Positions 31,337 through 41,318 of a DNA stretch of 64,000 bases are shown here, in pieces; positions within the stretch are counted from its first letter, which is position 1; every line of letters starts with the position of its first letter. Below the pieces are notes generated by a model. The model worked only from the letters and a program-made list of their open reading frames with translations. It was not told the origin of the DNA and ran no database searches. This stretch comes from DASRJJ01 sp050730855 (GTDB taxonomy: Bacteria; Patescibacteriota; Saccharimonadia; Saccharimonadales; UBA4665): assembly GCA_050730855.1 (NCBI GenBank), contig JBOHNU010000006.1, positions 20,712 to 84,711 of the forward strand. The letters are read 5' to 3'. The position numbers were made by a program, and so were the translations under genes.

Positions 31337-32326
31337 CTGTACCTCTCTTATTTCGTTTCTACTAAGGGGCTGGCTTTTATGATTGTCGTTTTTTTGCCGC
31401 CGGCTGCGCTGTTTATATTTTTCGCTTTCCCGTGGGGTAAGGACCAGCCTACCGAGGTGTGGGCGCTGGCTAAAATCCGGTTTTTGTTTAAGCCTAGGCG
31501 GCGTATTTGGGACCAGAGCGGCGCTAAAGAGTTAGTAACCGTTACCGCGCCAAAGCGCGTGGAGGAAATCACCGCTAACCGACTGTCGCAGACGGAGGTT
31601 AAAAGCCGTTTGCGCGCGCTGGCCGATACTATCGATAGCCGCGGCTGGGTGGTCAAAACCGGTGCTCCGGCGTTTGGCAGCCAGCCGTTCGGCGCCGCTG
31701 CGCAGCCTTCTGACCGGCTGCTAGAGGTAAGCCAGACATCGGCGCAGCCGACTGTTGCCACCGATGTGCAAGATGCCGACGATATATTAGACGAACGGGC
31801 AAACCCGCGGGCGGCGCGGGTTGACTCCATGATCTCGGCCTCTGCCCAGGCTCACCGCCAAAAACTTTTGGACGAGCTAAAACAGCCCGAACCAGCACCC
31901 CCGGCACAGCAAAAGCCGCCAGCGGATTATTGGTTTCTAAACCAGCCGGCGCCGGGCAGCATACCGCGTGGGGCGGCCGCGTTCGGCACGCAAGTTGTCG
32001 CGCCCGGGGCGGCGGGAGGCGCGCAATCCACCACCTCAAATATTGACGAATCGGCAATTATCCACGAGCTGGAGGAGCACAAAGAGGAAGGGCCTAACGC
32101 CTCGTACTACGGCCACCTAAAGACGATCCAACCCCTTTCGGAGCAGCGCGAGGCGGCCGCCAAAGCAGCGGCCGCAGCCCGGCAAAACCGGCCAGCTCCG
32201 CCGCCCGCGCCGGTGACACCCGCCAACCAGGCTGCTATACTACAACTAGCTCGTAACGACGATTTAAACGTCGCCACTATCGCCCGTGAGGCCAGCAAGG
32301 GCGAAGTCGTCATCAAGCTGCACTAG
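31235..32326 (+). CDS. PrgI family T4SS membrane protein
   Basis: 363 aa. Residues 1-110 match PrgI: a short cytosolic start, two helices at about 28-70 (IYAGVAAILLYLSYFVSTKG, LAFMIVVFLPPAALFIFFAFPWG), then the conserved basic KPRRRIWDQ. PrgI works with VirB4 in conjugative and secretion systems of Gram-positive and CPR bacteria. The remaining 250 residues are a Pro/Ala-rich cytosolic extension, much longer than the usual 100-150 aa. It is followed 30 bp later by the TraC-like gene, which has a GGGG ribosome binding site. Confidence 0.88.
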   Translation: MATYKVIQDIEAEDKILGPLTLRQFIYAGVAAILLYLSYFVSTKGLAFMIVVFLPPAALFIFFAFPWGKDQPTEVWALAKIRFLFKPRRRIWDQSGAKELVTVTAPKRVEEITANRLSQTEVKSRLRALADTIDSRGWVVKTGAPAFGSQPFGAAAQPSDRLLEVSQTSAQPTVATDVQDADDILDERANPRAARVDSMISASAQAHRQKLLDELKQPEPAPPAQQKPPADYWFLNQPAPGSIPRGAAAFGTQVVAPGAAGGAQSTTSNIDESAIIHELEEHKEEGPNASYYGHLKTIQPLSEQREAAAKAAAAARQNRPAPPPAPVTPANQAAILQLARNDDLNVATIAREASKGEVVIKLH

Positions 32327-32356
32327 CCAAAACTAACAGTTACCATTGGGGATATA

Positions 32357-33196
32357 ATGGATCCGCGTTCGCAGAATCAACAACCGGGGTACGGCCAGGC
32401 GGCAGGGGTGCCGCAAGCTCCGCCGCCGCCAGCGGTAGACAGCCGCAATCTGGTTAAGGCTGCGCCCGGCAACCCCAACAGCACCCAAAACACGCTGCAA
32501 ATTGCCGAGATCCGCGACGGGATTGTCATCATGAACGACGGCAGCTTCCGCTCGGTGGTAATGGTTAAATCTATCAATTTCGACCTGATGAGCCAGCAAG
32601 AGCAGGAGTCGGTAGAATATTCTTACCAAGGCTTTTTAAACTCGCTCTACTTCCCGGTGCAGATATTTGTGCATTCACAAAAAATCGACATGCAGCCGTA
32701 CATTGCCAAGCTGGACAAGATCCGCTCCGAGCACGACAACATGCTACTGGCCATGCTAATGGAGGACTACATCGGCTTTATTAGTGACATCAGCCTGCAA
32801 GCCAATATTATGGACAAAAAGTTCTACGTGGTGGTGCCGTTTTCCCCGCATGTTGACGTGCAAAAAGCGATAACCCAAAGCAAAAACTTTGTAACCGGCC
32901 TTTTGGGAATGTTTGGCAACAAAGACCAGCACGTGGTTGTAAACGAAGACGACCTGGTAAAAGCCAAGACTGAGCTGCGCAACCGCGTGCAGGCGGTGCT
33001 GCAAGGGCTGATGCAGAGCGGCGTACAAGGGCTGCCACTGGACACTCAGGAGCTAATAGAACTGTACTACGACACCTACAACCCTGACACCGCCACCCGC
33101 CAGCAGCTAAAAAACTTTAACGACCTCACTGCCGATGTGGTTACCAAGGGGCAGGGCGCCGCGCCGCAACCCGACCTGCAAGGGAGCTTGCAGTAA
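32357..33196 (+). CDS. TraC/VirB4 N-terminal-domain-like protein
   Basis: 279 aa, no membrane helix. Residues 1-40 are Pro/Gln rich. The rest (EIRDGIVIMNDGSFRSVVMVKSINFDLMS...) matches the N-terminal domain found in TraC/VirB4 ATPases. The gene is separate from, but overlaps by one base (TAATG), the VirB4 ATPase gene downstream. This looks like a VirB4 split into two chains: this part binds PrgI or membrane partners, the other hydrolyses ATP. Confidence 0.8.
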   Translation: MDPRSQNQQPGYGQAAGVPQAPPPPAVDSRNLVKAAPGNPNSTQNTLQIAEIRDGIVIMNDGSFRSVVMVKSINFDLMSQQEQESVEYSYQGFLNSLYFPVQIFVHSQKIDMQPYIAKLDKIRSEHDNMLLAMLMEDYIGFISDISLQANIMDKKFYVVVPFSPHVDVQKAITQSKNFVTGLLGMFGNKDQHVVVNEDDLVKAKTELRNRVQAVLQGLMQSGVQGLPLDTQELIELYYDTYNPDTATRQQLKNFNDLTADVVTKGQGAAPQPDLQGSLQ

Positions 33197-35109
33197 TGGC
33201 CAAAAGACTCGACCCGGTCGCAATCGCCCAAGCCCAGCAAATGCGCGAGCAGCAAGAGGTTCACACCGCCTTCCAAAAAGGTATTACCGCCCTGCGCGAC
33301 TTCATCGCGCCCAGCTCCATGGAGCTAAACCCGGCTTACTTCCGGCTCGGAACCCGCCTGGCACGCACCTACTATGTCTACGGCTATCCGCGCCAACTGT
33401 ACACCGGCTGGGTGGCGCCGCTTATCAACCTGGACGAAATAATGGACATCTCGATCTTTATTTATCCGGTGGAAAGCCAAGTGGTGTTGGAAAACCTGCG
33501 CAAAAAGGTAACGCAGCTGGAGGCCGGTATTCAAATTGCCTCCGAAAAAGGCAAAGTGCGTGACCCGGGCATGCAGGCCGCCATACAGGACGCCGAAGAA
33601 ATGCGCGACAAACTACAGGTAGGCGAGGAGCGTTTCTTCCGCTTTGGCTTTTACTTTACCATCTACGCCGACAGCATGGAGGAGCTGGAGTTTGTCAGCC
33701 ACAAAGTAGAGAGCTTGCTCGGCCAGCAGCTGGTGTACTCCAAGCCGGCCAGCAGCCAGCAAGAGCAGGGCTTAAACAGCACCGTGCCGCAGTTTACCGA
33801 CCAACTGCAAATCCGCCGCAATATGAGCACCGGCGCTATTTCTACCAGCTTTCCGTTTACGTCCGCCGACCTCACGCAAGAAAACGGCATTTTATACGGC
33901 ATTAACATGCACAACTCCGGCCTGGTTATCTTTGACCGATTTTCCTTGGAAAACGGCAACTCTGTGGTGTTTGCCAAATCCGGCGCCGGTAAAAGCTTTA
34001 CCGTTAAGCTCGAGGCACTGCGCAGCATGATGATGGGCACCGAAATTATAATTGTCGACCCGGAAAACGAATACGAGCGCATGGCCGACGCCGTAGGCGG
34101 CGCTTACGTTCGCCTCAGCCTCAACTCATCCACGCGCATCAACCCCTTCGACCTGCCAAAAGTTACCGACAGCGAAGACGCCGATAACGCGCTGCGTTCC
34201 AACCTCATAACCCTGCACGGGCTGTTGCGTTTGATGATGGGCGGCGCCCAGGCCCAGATTCAGGGCGGGCAGCAGGTTATAGCACCGGCACTAACGCCGG
34301 TGGAAGAATCCGACCTCGACGCCGCGCTCATCGAAACTTACGGCAAAGCCGGCATCACCAACGACCCACTGACCCACCAAGGCTTGCCGCCGACCATCGC
34401 CGACTTATACGACACTTTGCTGCACATGGGCGGCACTGGTCCGCAGCTGGCACAGCGCCTGCGCAAATACACCAGCGGCACATTTGCCGGCATCTTCAGC
34501 CAGCAGAGCAACATCGACATCAACAACCCGATGGTGGTGTTTAACATCCGCGACCTCGAAGACGAGCTGCGCCCGGTGGCCATGTACATCGTGCTCAACT
34601 ACATCTGGAACAGAACCAAAACCGACCGTAAGCGGCGAATGCTGGTAATCGACGAAGCCTGGCAGCTCATGAAGTACGAGGATTCGGCCAACTTTATGTT
34701 TAGCATGGCCAAGCGTGCGCGCAAGTACAACCTGGGGATAACTACCATAACGCAGGACGTGGAAGACTTTATGGGCAGCCGCATGGGGCGGGCGATTGTG
34801 GCCAACGCCAGTATGCAGTTTTTGCTAAAACAATCGACATCCGCTGTTGACGTGCTGGCCGACGTGTTTAAGCTGACAACCGAGGAAAAAAAGCGCCTCA
34901 GCCAGTTCCCGGTAGGCCAGGGTCTGTTCTTTGCCGGCCAAAACCACGTGCACATCCAGGTAGTAGCCAGCCAGACAGAAACCACGCTTATTACCACCAC
35001 TCCAACCCCTGGCCAGCCCACTCCCGTGCCCGTGTCGGCAGCTCCGAACGAAATAACTCAACCCCAAGGCACTATAGATTTGAACCGTCCACGAACCTTG
35101 GGAGCGTAG
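33196..35109 (+). CDS. VirB4-family T4SS ATPase
   Basis: 637 aa. Walker A AKSGAGKS at residues 260-267 and Walker B MLVIDEAW with D486/E487 (RecA-like TraC/VirB4 ATPase). It energises pilus assembly or substrate transport at the inner membrane. The first 230 residues lack the usual TraC_F domain because that part is in the preceding gene. The C-terminal KKRLSQFPVGQGLFFAGQNHV is typical. Start ATG overlaps the upstream stop. A short, Pro-rich end with an NRPRTLGA tail. Confidence 0.94.
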   Translation: MAKRLDPVAIAQAQQMREQQEVHTAFQKGITALRDFIAPSSMELNPAYFRLGTRLARTYYVYGYPRQLYTGWVAPLINLDEIMDISIFIYPVESQVVLENLRKKVTQLEAGIQIASEKGKVRDPGMQAAIQDAEEMRDKLQVGEERFFRFGFYFTIYADSMEELEFVSHKVESLLGQQLVYSKPASSQQEQGLNSTVPQFTDQLQIRRNMSTGAISTSFPFTSADLTQENGILYGINMHNSGLVIFDRFSLENGNSVVFAKSGAGKSFTVKLEALRSMMMGTEIIIVDPENEYERMADAVGGAYVRLSLNSSTRINPFDLPKVTDSEDADNALRSNLITLHGLLRLMMGGAQAQIQGGQQVIAPALTPVEESDLDAALIETYGKAGITNDPLTHQGLPPTIADLYDTLLHMGGTGPQLAQRLRKYTSGTFAGIFSQQSNIDINNPMVVFNIRDLEDELRPVAMYIVLNYIWNRTKTDRKRRMLVIDEAWQLMKYEDSANFMFSMAKRARKYNLGITTITQDVEDFMGSRMGRAIVANASMQFLLKQSTSAVDVLADVFKLTTEEKKRLSQFPVGQGLFFAGQNHVHIQVVASQTETTLITTTPTPGQPTPVPVSAAPNEITQPQGTIDLNRPRTLGA

Positions 35110-35115
35110 CGGTAA

Positions 35116-38100
35116 ATGGCCAATAAAATATACGACGACCAGAAGCAGGGCGCTAAAGAAGACTTCGATGCTCTGATGGGGCGAAACTTCAAGCCCGGCG
35201 AAGAAGACCAAATGGAAGCCGCCGCCCGCGAAGGCACCAAGACTGACCTCAAAGCCGCCGAGGAAAAACCTGCCGAGCCGGCAAATCAACCTGCCCGCAC
35301 CGAAAAACCAGAACTCGCCGGAGCCGAACAGGAGTCAGGACTGTACAACCCTGCCGAAACAAAGAAAAAGAGCAAGTTCCGCATGACAAAAAAGAAGGGA
35401 ATCATTACCTTCGCAGTCGGCGGAGTTTCCGTTAGCATAATTGCCGGGCTAATCAGCCTTAGCTCTCTACTACTCCCAAGCTTGTCGTTTAACATGGACA
35501 ACAACCGCCTGGCTCGGTTTACTCGCAACCTGATGGTTAACACGGACACCATCACTAAGCTTAAACTTTCTCTAGACAGCACCGGGGATGCACAATACAG
35601 GGATGCCCTAAGGCAATTTGGCGGCGACCTTGACGGGAATAGTCTATGGGCAAAAGTTAATCGTCTGCGGCCGGAAAAGGTCGCCGAACGCCTACTTCTG
35701 GATGTGCAGTTCGGTTATACTGACAAACAATTCGTCACCGTTGACGGCAAAACCCTCACCCGCCGCAAAGTCTCGTCAATAACCTATCAGACCCCCGATG
35801 GCCCCGTGACTGTAAATATTCCCGAGCACAGCACAAGTTTTACAGATAAGATCCGTCACCCAATTAGCCATATAAATTCGTTTATCGATTACCGGAAACA
35901 AACCAGGGGTCTGGTAAATAACCTCTTGGATGAAGCTACTCCGGATACCTCCCGGCTTACCAGGCTCTTTCAAGCGATTGCAGTCAAGGGGAAAGCAGCT
36001 TCTATTCTAAGAACAAACTTGGATATTGTAACTTGGCGGTGGCTAAAGTCAGAGGTAGATAAAGCTAACCGCGAAGGCGTGGAGGGCGACCCTACCACCG
36101 AAGAAATACAAAGATCATACAGCCAAACCTCGGGGGATGGACAGCGACCGCTTGTAGCCGCCTCGGGCGATGCCGACGCCACTAAAGCCGCCGTAGACAC
36201 TGCCGCGTGCTTTAAGGACGCCGCCTGTACCGAACAAGCCGTGCAGCAAGGCGATACTATCGCACCCCAGGCCAGGGCCGACCTGGATAATCGCTTCGAC
36301 CCAAATAACATCAGCAACGCAGTTGCGGGCGTAGCGACAACAGTAAGTTCCATTGTGGAAATAGGCAACCTAGCCTGCAAAATGCACCAGGCGAGTATTA
36401 TGTCCTCCGGCGATATTATAAACGCCAACACGGGTATGGCCTTGGCGAGCTACGCGTCTTTAAGCGCCGCCGGCGCACAGATGGTTTATACAGGGCTTTT
36501 CCCGGGTGACGACCGAGTAAATACTGAAATGTTGGGGGGCTACAACAACCAGATAAACGGAGACGTGGGGTCTACCGAAGCCGGCGGCGCCGGCCGTTCC
36601 AACATCATGAAGATCGCCAGCGGCGAGCCGTACGACACAGCTGACTCGCTGAGTCCGCAGGCCTCGGGTGTCGGCATATTTGCAACTAATCCGTTTAATT
36701 TCCTGCCCGGGGAGATGGATACAGCTTTTCTAGCTTTGCTGGGAGACCCAGACGCCTTGCACGCATTCCCGGGGATTGGCACAATACTGGCACTTAACAA
36801 CAAAAACTTTTGCGATGTCGCCACTAATCCAACAGTACAGGTAGTGACGGCCGTTGTTGAGCTGGGTGTTGCACTTATCCCTGGTGTTGGCCAGGCAATA
36901 AAGGGTGCCGGTACGGCAATTTCTAAGGTTGCGGTATGGGCTGTTACCAAGCAGGTTTCAAAAACCATCGGCAGGCAGTTTACCCTGCGTAACCTGGCCG
37001 AATCCGGCGCATACTTTGCGGCCGACAATATAATCAGCATGATCGCCATGGCACACGCCGTGCAGCGCATGGGCGGCCTTTTTAACGGCGCGGCACTGGG
37101 CGAAGTATACTTAAACCAGGTTGACTCCGGCGGCGAAACAATGGGTCAGGAGCTTTCGCGCGCCTACGGCGGGCGGCCTCTAACCGCACAAGACTACGTC
37201 GCTACCGAAACCACCGATAACGAGTTCCGTGTGGCCGCGCTGCAAAGCCAAAGCCCCTACCAGCGCTATTTTGCCGTAACCAACCCCGGGTCGTTAACAA
37301 ATAGGCTGGCCGTGTCCGGGTCGTCCACGGCGCTGTCGCTAGACCTCCAAAGCATGGTCGGAAATCTTTCTGCCACGGCCGCGAGCCTGCTTAACCCCGC
37401 CCGTTTACTCGGCTGGTTTGGCTCCATCGGAAACAAAACGTGGGCGCAGGGCGAAGAACCCTCCAGCGAAGTATTAACCAGAGACTACGGCATCACTCAG
37501 TTCGGCTGGACCGAAGACGAACTAGAAGCCACGATATCCAACCCTGAATACTCACCGCTTATTAACGAGAAAGAATTGGACGACAGCGGCCAAAGGGGAG
37601 CTATTGCCGAAAAGTATGGCCGTTGCTTTGATCAAAATGTACAAATAGGCGATATGTTAGCCGGAAATCCAGAGTCTGGACAAATCTTCAGTATACTTAA
37701 AGGCGACCTCTCCGGCGCCTACGACAAAGTACCCTCTATATTCCGCGACAACGATGCCAACGTCATCCCCAACGCCGGCTTGTGCGCACCAAACAACTTG
37801 GGTGACACCGTACCCAACGACGGCAAACTTACATTCCAAAGCGCCGAGACGCAGCTGGTGTATCGATACCGAGTCTCTTTAATGAACCACCAAACAGTCG
37901 ACCAAATGCTCGAAATCCAAGATCCCGAACCCGACACAACCGTCGGAGGGACGAGTAATCCTGTGACAGCCGAGGGCTATTCGTTCCCACTAGACCCTAA
38001 AAAGAACTACACAAACATCCCTTGCTACGATATATCTTGCCACCACGACGGCTCCCCAGCCTATGACTTCGGCGACACCGGGAACGCACAGGTGTATGCG

Positions 38101-38484
38101 ATCTCTAGCGGCACTATTATCAATGTCAACCCGTATCCTGGCAGTTCTCCGGTGCCTGGCTGCTACTCTATCCAGTTCCACTCTGACGACACTTTCTACT
38201 ATTGGTATGGCCATCTACAAAATCCTAAGGTTAGGCCAGGGGATCGGGTTTCTGCAGGCCAACAAATAGCCCAAGTTGCCAGAGATGAACTTGGCCCGCG
38301 TTGTCACGGTCGAAGCGATGGCGATGAACCGTTTGCACACCTGCACATAGACCGGGGCTGCATTATTAATGGTGTACCTCAGCCGGGTGGCCGAGGTCCG
38401 GATTCATCAAGCGGTGAATGTCGCGACCCTAGATTCGTACCTTTCCTTACCAACCTTTGGCTAGAACAAAACAGAGGTTCATGA
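35116..38484 (+). CDS. T4SS-locus membrane protein with M23 endopeptidase domain
   Basis: 1122 aa. Acidic cytosolic start, a strong helix at about residues 96-120 (IITFAVGGVSVSIIAGLISLSS), a large mixed region with further hydrophobic stretches near 575-615 and 635-660, then an M23/LytM domain from about 955 to 1110. Zinc and catalytic residues are present: H977 and D984 (HxxxxxxxD), H1033 in WYGHL and H1075-x-H1077 (HLH). It should cut peptidoglycan peptide bonds, so the system carries its own wall-cutting enzyme to pass the cell wall. It begins 7 bp after virB4 and is co-transcribed with it. Confidence 0.86.
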   Translation: MANKIYDDQKQGAKEDFDALMGRNFKPGEEDQMEAAAREGTKTDLKAAEEKPAEPANQPARTEKPELAGAEQESGLYNPAETKKKSKFRMTKKKGIITFAVGGVSVSIIAGLISLSSLLLPSLSFNMDNNRLARFTRNLMVNTDTITKLKLSLDSTGDAQYRDALRQFGGDLDGNSLWAKVNRLRPEKVAERLLLDVQFGYTDKQFVTVDGKTLTRRKVSSITYQTPDGPVTVNIPEHSTSFTDKIRHPISHINSFIDYRKQTRGLVNNLLDEATPDTSRLTRLFQAIAVKGKAASILRTNLDIVTWRWLKSEVDKANREGVEGDPTTEEIQRSYSQTSGDGQRPLVAASGDADATKAAVDTAACFKDAACTEQAVQQGDTIAPQARADLDNRFDPNNISNAVAGVATTVSSIVEIGNLACKMHQASIMSSGDIINANTGMALASYASLSAAGAQMVYTGLFPGDDRVNTEMLGGYNNQINGDVGSTEAGGAGRSNIMKIASGEPYDTADSLSPQASGVGIFATNPFNFLPGEMDTAFLALLGDPDALHAFPGIGTILALNNKNFCDVATNPTVQVVTAVVELGVALIPGVGQAIKGAGTAISKVAVWAVTKQVSKTIGRQFTLRNLAESGAYFAADNIISMIAMAHAVQRMGGLFNGAALGEVYLNQVDSGGETMGQELSRAYGGRPLTAQDYVATETTDNEFRVAALQSQSPYQRYFAVTNPGSLTNRLAVSGSSTALSLDLQSMVGNLSATAASLLNPARLLGWFGSIGNKTWAQGEEPSSEVLTRDYGITQFGWTEDELEATISNPEYSPLINEKELDDSGQRGAIAEKYGRCFDQNVQIGDMLAGNPESGQIFSILKGDLSGAYDKVPSIFRDNDANVIPNAGLCAPNNLGDTVPNDGKLTFQSAETQLVYRYRVSLMNHQTVDQMLEIQDPEPDTTVGGTSNPVTAEGYSFPLDPKKNYTNIPCYDISCHHDGSPAYDFGDTGNAQVYAISSGTIINVNPYPGSSPVPGCYSIQFHSDDTFYYWYGHLQNPKVRPGDRVSAGQQIAQVARDELGPRCHGRSDGDEPFAHLHIDRGCIINGVPQPGGRGPDSSSGECRDPRFVPFLTNLWLEQNRGS

Positions 38485-38485
38485 A

Positions 38486-39802
38486 ATGTTTGTCAAACAC
38501 GTAATAAAATTAGGTAAACGATTAGTCCTGTTTATTATGCTGGCTATTCTATTGTGTGCGGGCTCTCAGCAAACAACTGTAGCGCTTACGGAATCTGGCT
38601 TGCAAAGCATAATCTTAGGCTACCCACATTACGATCCGACCGAAACTGGCATATGTAGCGCCGAACTAGATGACGGCACACGCTATGGGACTGCCTGGGC
38701 GTTCTTTACGGGGCAAAAGGGTCTTTCCGATGAAGCGACAGCAGGTATTATGGGTAATCTGGAAGCCGAATCAGGGATCGACCCACATAACATGCAGAAC
38801 ACCGCGCCTTTGCCAGACGGGCCAGAATTACCCACTGAACCGGGGCCGGACGGTAACCCAGTTCCCGCGAGCGAGGTCCGCGGTAAATACGGCTATGGAA
38901 TCGCTCAGTGGACTTCGGCCGGTCGCCAACAGAACCTCATAAACTACGCTCGCGAAACCATGCGATCTACTGGTGACATGAATCTACAATTAGACTTTCT
39001 ATGGAAAGAATTAAACGAGAACTATTCTGGTGTGTTGGCCGAGCTGCAAACACCTGGCGTAACTATAGACCGCGCATCTTATGTGTTTTTATCTGAATTC
39101 GAGATACCATTGCCGTTTACCGACGCAGGCACCGAGGAGCAGCGCGCCGCCGAAGCGGCCAACCGTCTGTCTAAGGCGCAAAATATATACGACAGATTTA
39201 AGGGCCAAGTAGCAGCACCGGGTGCGCCTTTGTGTGCGGTAGGCGGCCAGATCGACCTAGAGAGCACGGATACAACCCACATTCTTTGCACTAATGGTAC
39301 TGAGGACGCGGGTGCAGCCGACGGTTACCGCAAAGGTAAACTCATCAAGATACGTCTTTGCCGGGTTGGAGGCACTCTTGTCAATTCCCAGTTAGCCGGC
39401 TCGATCAAACAGATGCTGGATGACAGCGCAGCGGCGGGCGTGCCTCTATCTATTAACGGTTCCTTCCGAAGTATGGAGGGTCAGATAAGGGTGTACCGGT
39501 CTTGGTGCGAGAGGGGCGGGATCACTCCAACACCCCCGCCTTATCCAAGACCATTAAATGAGTACAACCGCTGTCCAGGGGCGGCACCGCCTGGATATTC
39601 CAACCACCAACAAGGTCTTGCCCTAGACCTCGAGTGTAACGGCAGTGTAATAACCAGGTATTATCCACAGGCCAAGAATGATCCTTGCTTTAAGTGGCTA
39701 CTTAGCAATGCGGTACGCTACAATCTATATGAGTTTGGTAAAGGTGAAAACCGCGATAGTGTGGGGTATGAGGCTTGGCACTGGTCGGTGGATGGGGGAT
39801 AG
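38486..39802 (+). CDS. Secreted lysozyme-like plus VanY (D,D-carboxypeptidase) protein
   Basis: 438 aa. A signal peptide (residues 8-32, KRLVLFIMLAILLCAGS). Residues about 60-230 match the phage-tail lysozyme domain (FFTGQKGLSDEATAGIMGNLEAES and GYGIAQWTSAGRQ). Residues about 285-438 match VanY/D-alanyl-D-alanine carboxypeptidase (zinc ligands H374 and D381 in SNHQQGLALDLE and H432 in AWHWS). Two wall-active domains in one chain imply glycan-strand and stem-peptide cleavage. It starts 1 bp after the M23 gene stop. Confidence 0.88.
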   Translation: MFVKHVIKLGKRLVLFIMLAILLCAGSQQTTVALTESGLQSIILGYPHYDPTETGICSAELDDGTRYGTAWAFFTGQKGLSDEATAGIMGNLEAESGIDPHNMQNTAPLPDGPELPTEPGPDGNPVPASEVRGKYGYGIAQWTSAGRQQNLINYARETMRSTGDMNLQLDFLWKELNENYSGVLAELQTPGVTIDRASYVFLSEFEIPLPFTDAGTEEQRAAEAANRLSKAQNIYDRFKGQVAAPGAPLCAVGGQIDLESTDTTHILCTNGTEDAGAADGYRKGKLIKIRLCRVGGTLVNSQLAGSIKQMLDDSAAAGVPLSINGSFRSMEGQIRVYRSWCERGGITPTPPPYPRPLNEYNRCPGAAPPGYSNHQQGLALDLECNGSVITRYYPQAKNDPCFKWLLSNAVRYNLYEFGKGENRDSVGYEAWHWSVDGG

Positions 39803-39807
39803 AAAAT

Positions 39808-40563
39808 ATGGAAGAAGAGAACTCTTTGGCACGACGACGAGCTTTGGTTATCGGATTAGGTGCTTTGTTCATTCTGGGAATAATAATATTTGTTGTTATA
39901 TTGAACCGGGGTCAAGATGCTGCCGTAGACCCCAATAAGGATGAATTTGTAGGCCTAGAGGAAGGAACTGGGGACGGCAAAACTTCTGCTGTACTATACA
40001 ACTCCGGTGATCTGTATGCCGCCTTAGAAGAGAATGATGACATCTTAGCTGTAGTCGCGAAGGATATGCTATTGTTCGCCCGTACCACGCAACTGGAGCT
40101 TGGAGATGCCAATGTTTTGGTTGGATTCACTTTCTCTAAAGATTTTAAGAAAGACGGCGACACCTTTGTTTACACCGGCTATTTCTACGGAGTTGACGAC
40201 AAGATAGAAGTGCGTTTAACGCCCCACGGCCGAGGTGTTTATACACTCTCTGTAACCGACTTACAGGATGGAGCCAACATTGACGGCCAGCTGAACCTCA
40301 ACGGCACCCGTAACGCATACATCCAAACCCTGCCTATAGAAGAGGGGACTTACTCAATTCGCTACCAGGTTCCCTTAGATAGAATTGTTGTCACTTTTTA
40401 CGACGGTTACACCAACGAGGATGTGGACAAAGCTGTGGCATCTATAGCTGGTGGTCTGGGCGAAACGGGCAGTCTTGGTGTTGTGTACACCATAAACAGA
40501 CTGGGTGTTGTCAGTATTGACCAGGTTCGTCAAAACCTAATCACACCAATACCCCTACCATAG
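39808..40563 (+). CDS. Hypothetical membrane-anchored extracytoplasmic protein
   Basis: About 251 aa. One N-terminal helix (RRRALVIGLGALFILGIIIFVVIL, about residues 9-33), then an outside domain of about 215 residues, rich in acidic residues and beta-like. I chose the ATG at 39808, a few bp after the VanY gene stop. No family is recognised. Its place as the next gene in the secretion-like operon makes an accessory periplasmic part plausible. Confidence 0.78.
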   Translation: MEEENSLARRRALVIGLGALFILGIIIFVVILNRGQDAAVDPNKDEFVGLEEGTGDGKTSAVLYNSGDLYAALEENDDILAVVAKDMLLFARTTQLELGDANVLVGFTFSKDFKKDGDTFVYTGYFYGVDDKIEVRLTPHGRGVYTLSVTDLQDGANIDGQLNLNGTRNAYIQTLPIEEGTYSIRYQVPLDRIVVTFYDGYTNEDVDKAVASIAGGLGETGSLGVVYTINRLGVVSIDQVRQNLITPIPLP

Positions 40564-40646
40564 TCAGTTGTCTTCGTGACTAAAATCACATCGTTGGCAT
40601 TTACGCAAGTCTATACTTAAAGTAGTAAGACTTAGGGGGTATTAGT

Positions 40647-41318
40647 ATGCCGACAACAGAATCACTGCCAGACATAGGGTTAAGTCGGCGCCAGTTGTTG
40701 TATGGTCTTGCCGGTGCGGCTGCGGCCGCAGCAATCGGCGGGTGCGGCACCCCTGAAAAACCGGAGGGCAGTGCAGGAGGAGTTGGGGGCGGTGGCGAAG
40801 TCGTGGATCTGCATACTAAGTTCTACGACGTCATGGCAGGTCTGACAACGGGCGGATATCCAGATCTGGCACGATCAATAAATACCGCTATCGGTTTTGC
40901 ACCAATAGAAACAGTGGATTCCAAAATCATACTTCCGCGCTCACAAGGTGCTGTCGAGTTTAACTCTACGGATTTTACCGAGAGAGGTTCCGGCAAAACA
41001 ATGTCTGTCTGGGTTTTGCAAGAACGACAAATCGACGGCCTCAAGACCTCAGATACAACAATTGCTCACTTCAATAAGGAAGGCATACAACCCCAGACAC
41101 ACCCCGGCCTGCCGGGATACTTGTGTTACTACAGCGGAAAAGCACACCCTGTGGGTCACTTTGTTGCAATAGAAGAGGGACAACCTGTTGGTGGAATGAT
41201 CGTCGACGTTGTGTTGGGGCATTATAGTCGCGACACAAAACAACGCACAGAGGTTCCCGGCGGCTACCAGCTTACCGCTGGAGTGGCCGTAGAATTTTAT
41301 AAAGCACTGACTGACTGA
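40647..41318 (+). CDS. Twin-arginine exported lipoprotein
   Basis: 223 aa. The N-terminus has SRRQLLYGLAGAAAAAAIGGCG: a twin-arginine motif, hydrophobic stretch and a lipobox-type cysteine (AIGGC), so it is probably a Tat-exported, lipidated protein. The mature part (about 180 residues, after a Gly-rich linker) is soluble and unrecognised. RBS TAGGGGG before the ATG and a TATACT box near 40610. It ends by overlapping recF by 22 bp on the other strand. Its link to the T4SS-like cluster is by position only. Confidence 0.82.
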   Translation: MPTTESLPDIGLSRRQLLYGLAGAAAAAAIGGCGTPEKPEGSAGGVGGGGEVVDLHTKFYDVMAGLTTGGYPDLARSINTAIGFAPIETVDSKIILPRSQGAVEFNSTDFTERGSGKTMSVWVLQERQIDGLKTSDTTIAHFNKEGIQPQTHPGLPGYLCYYSGKAHPVGHFVAIEEGQPVGGMIVDVVLGHYSRDTKQRTEVPGGYQLTAGVAVEFYKALTD

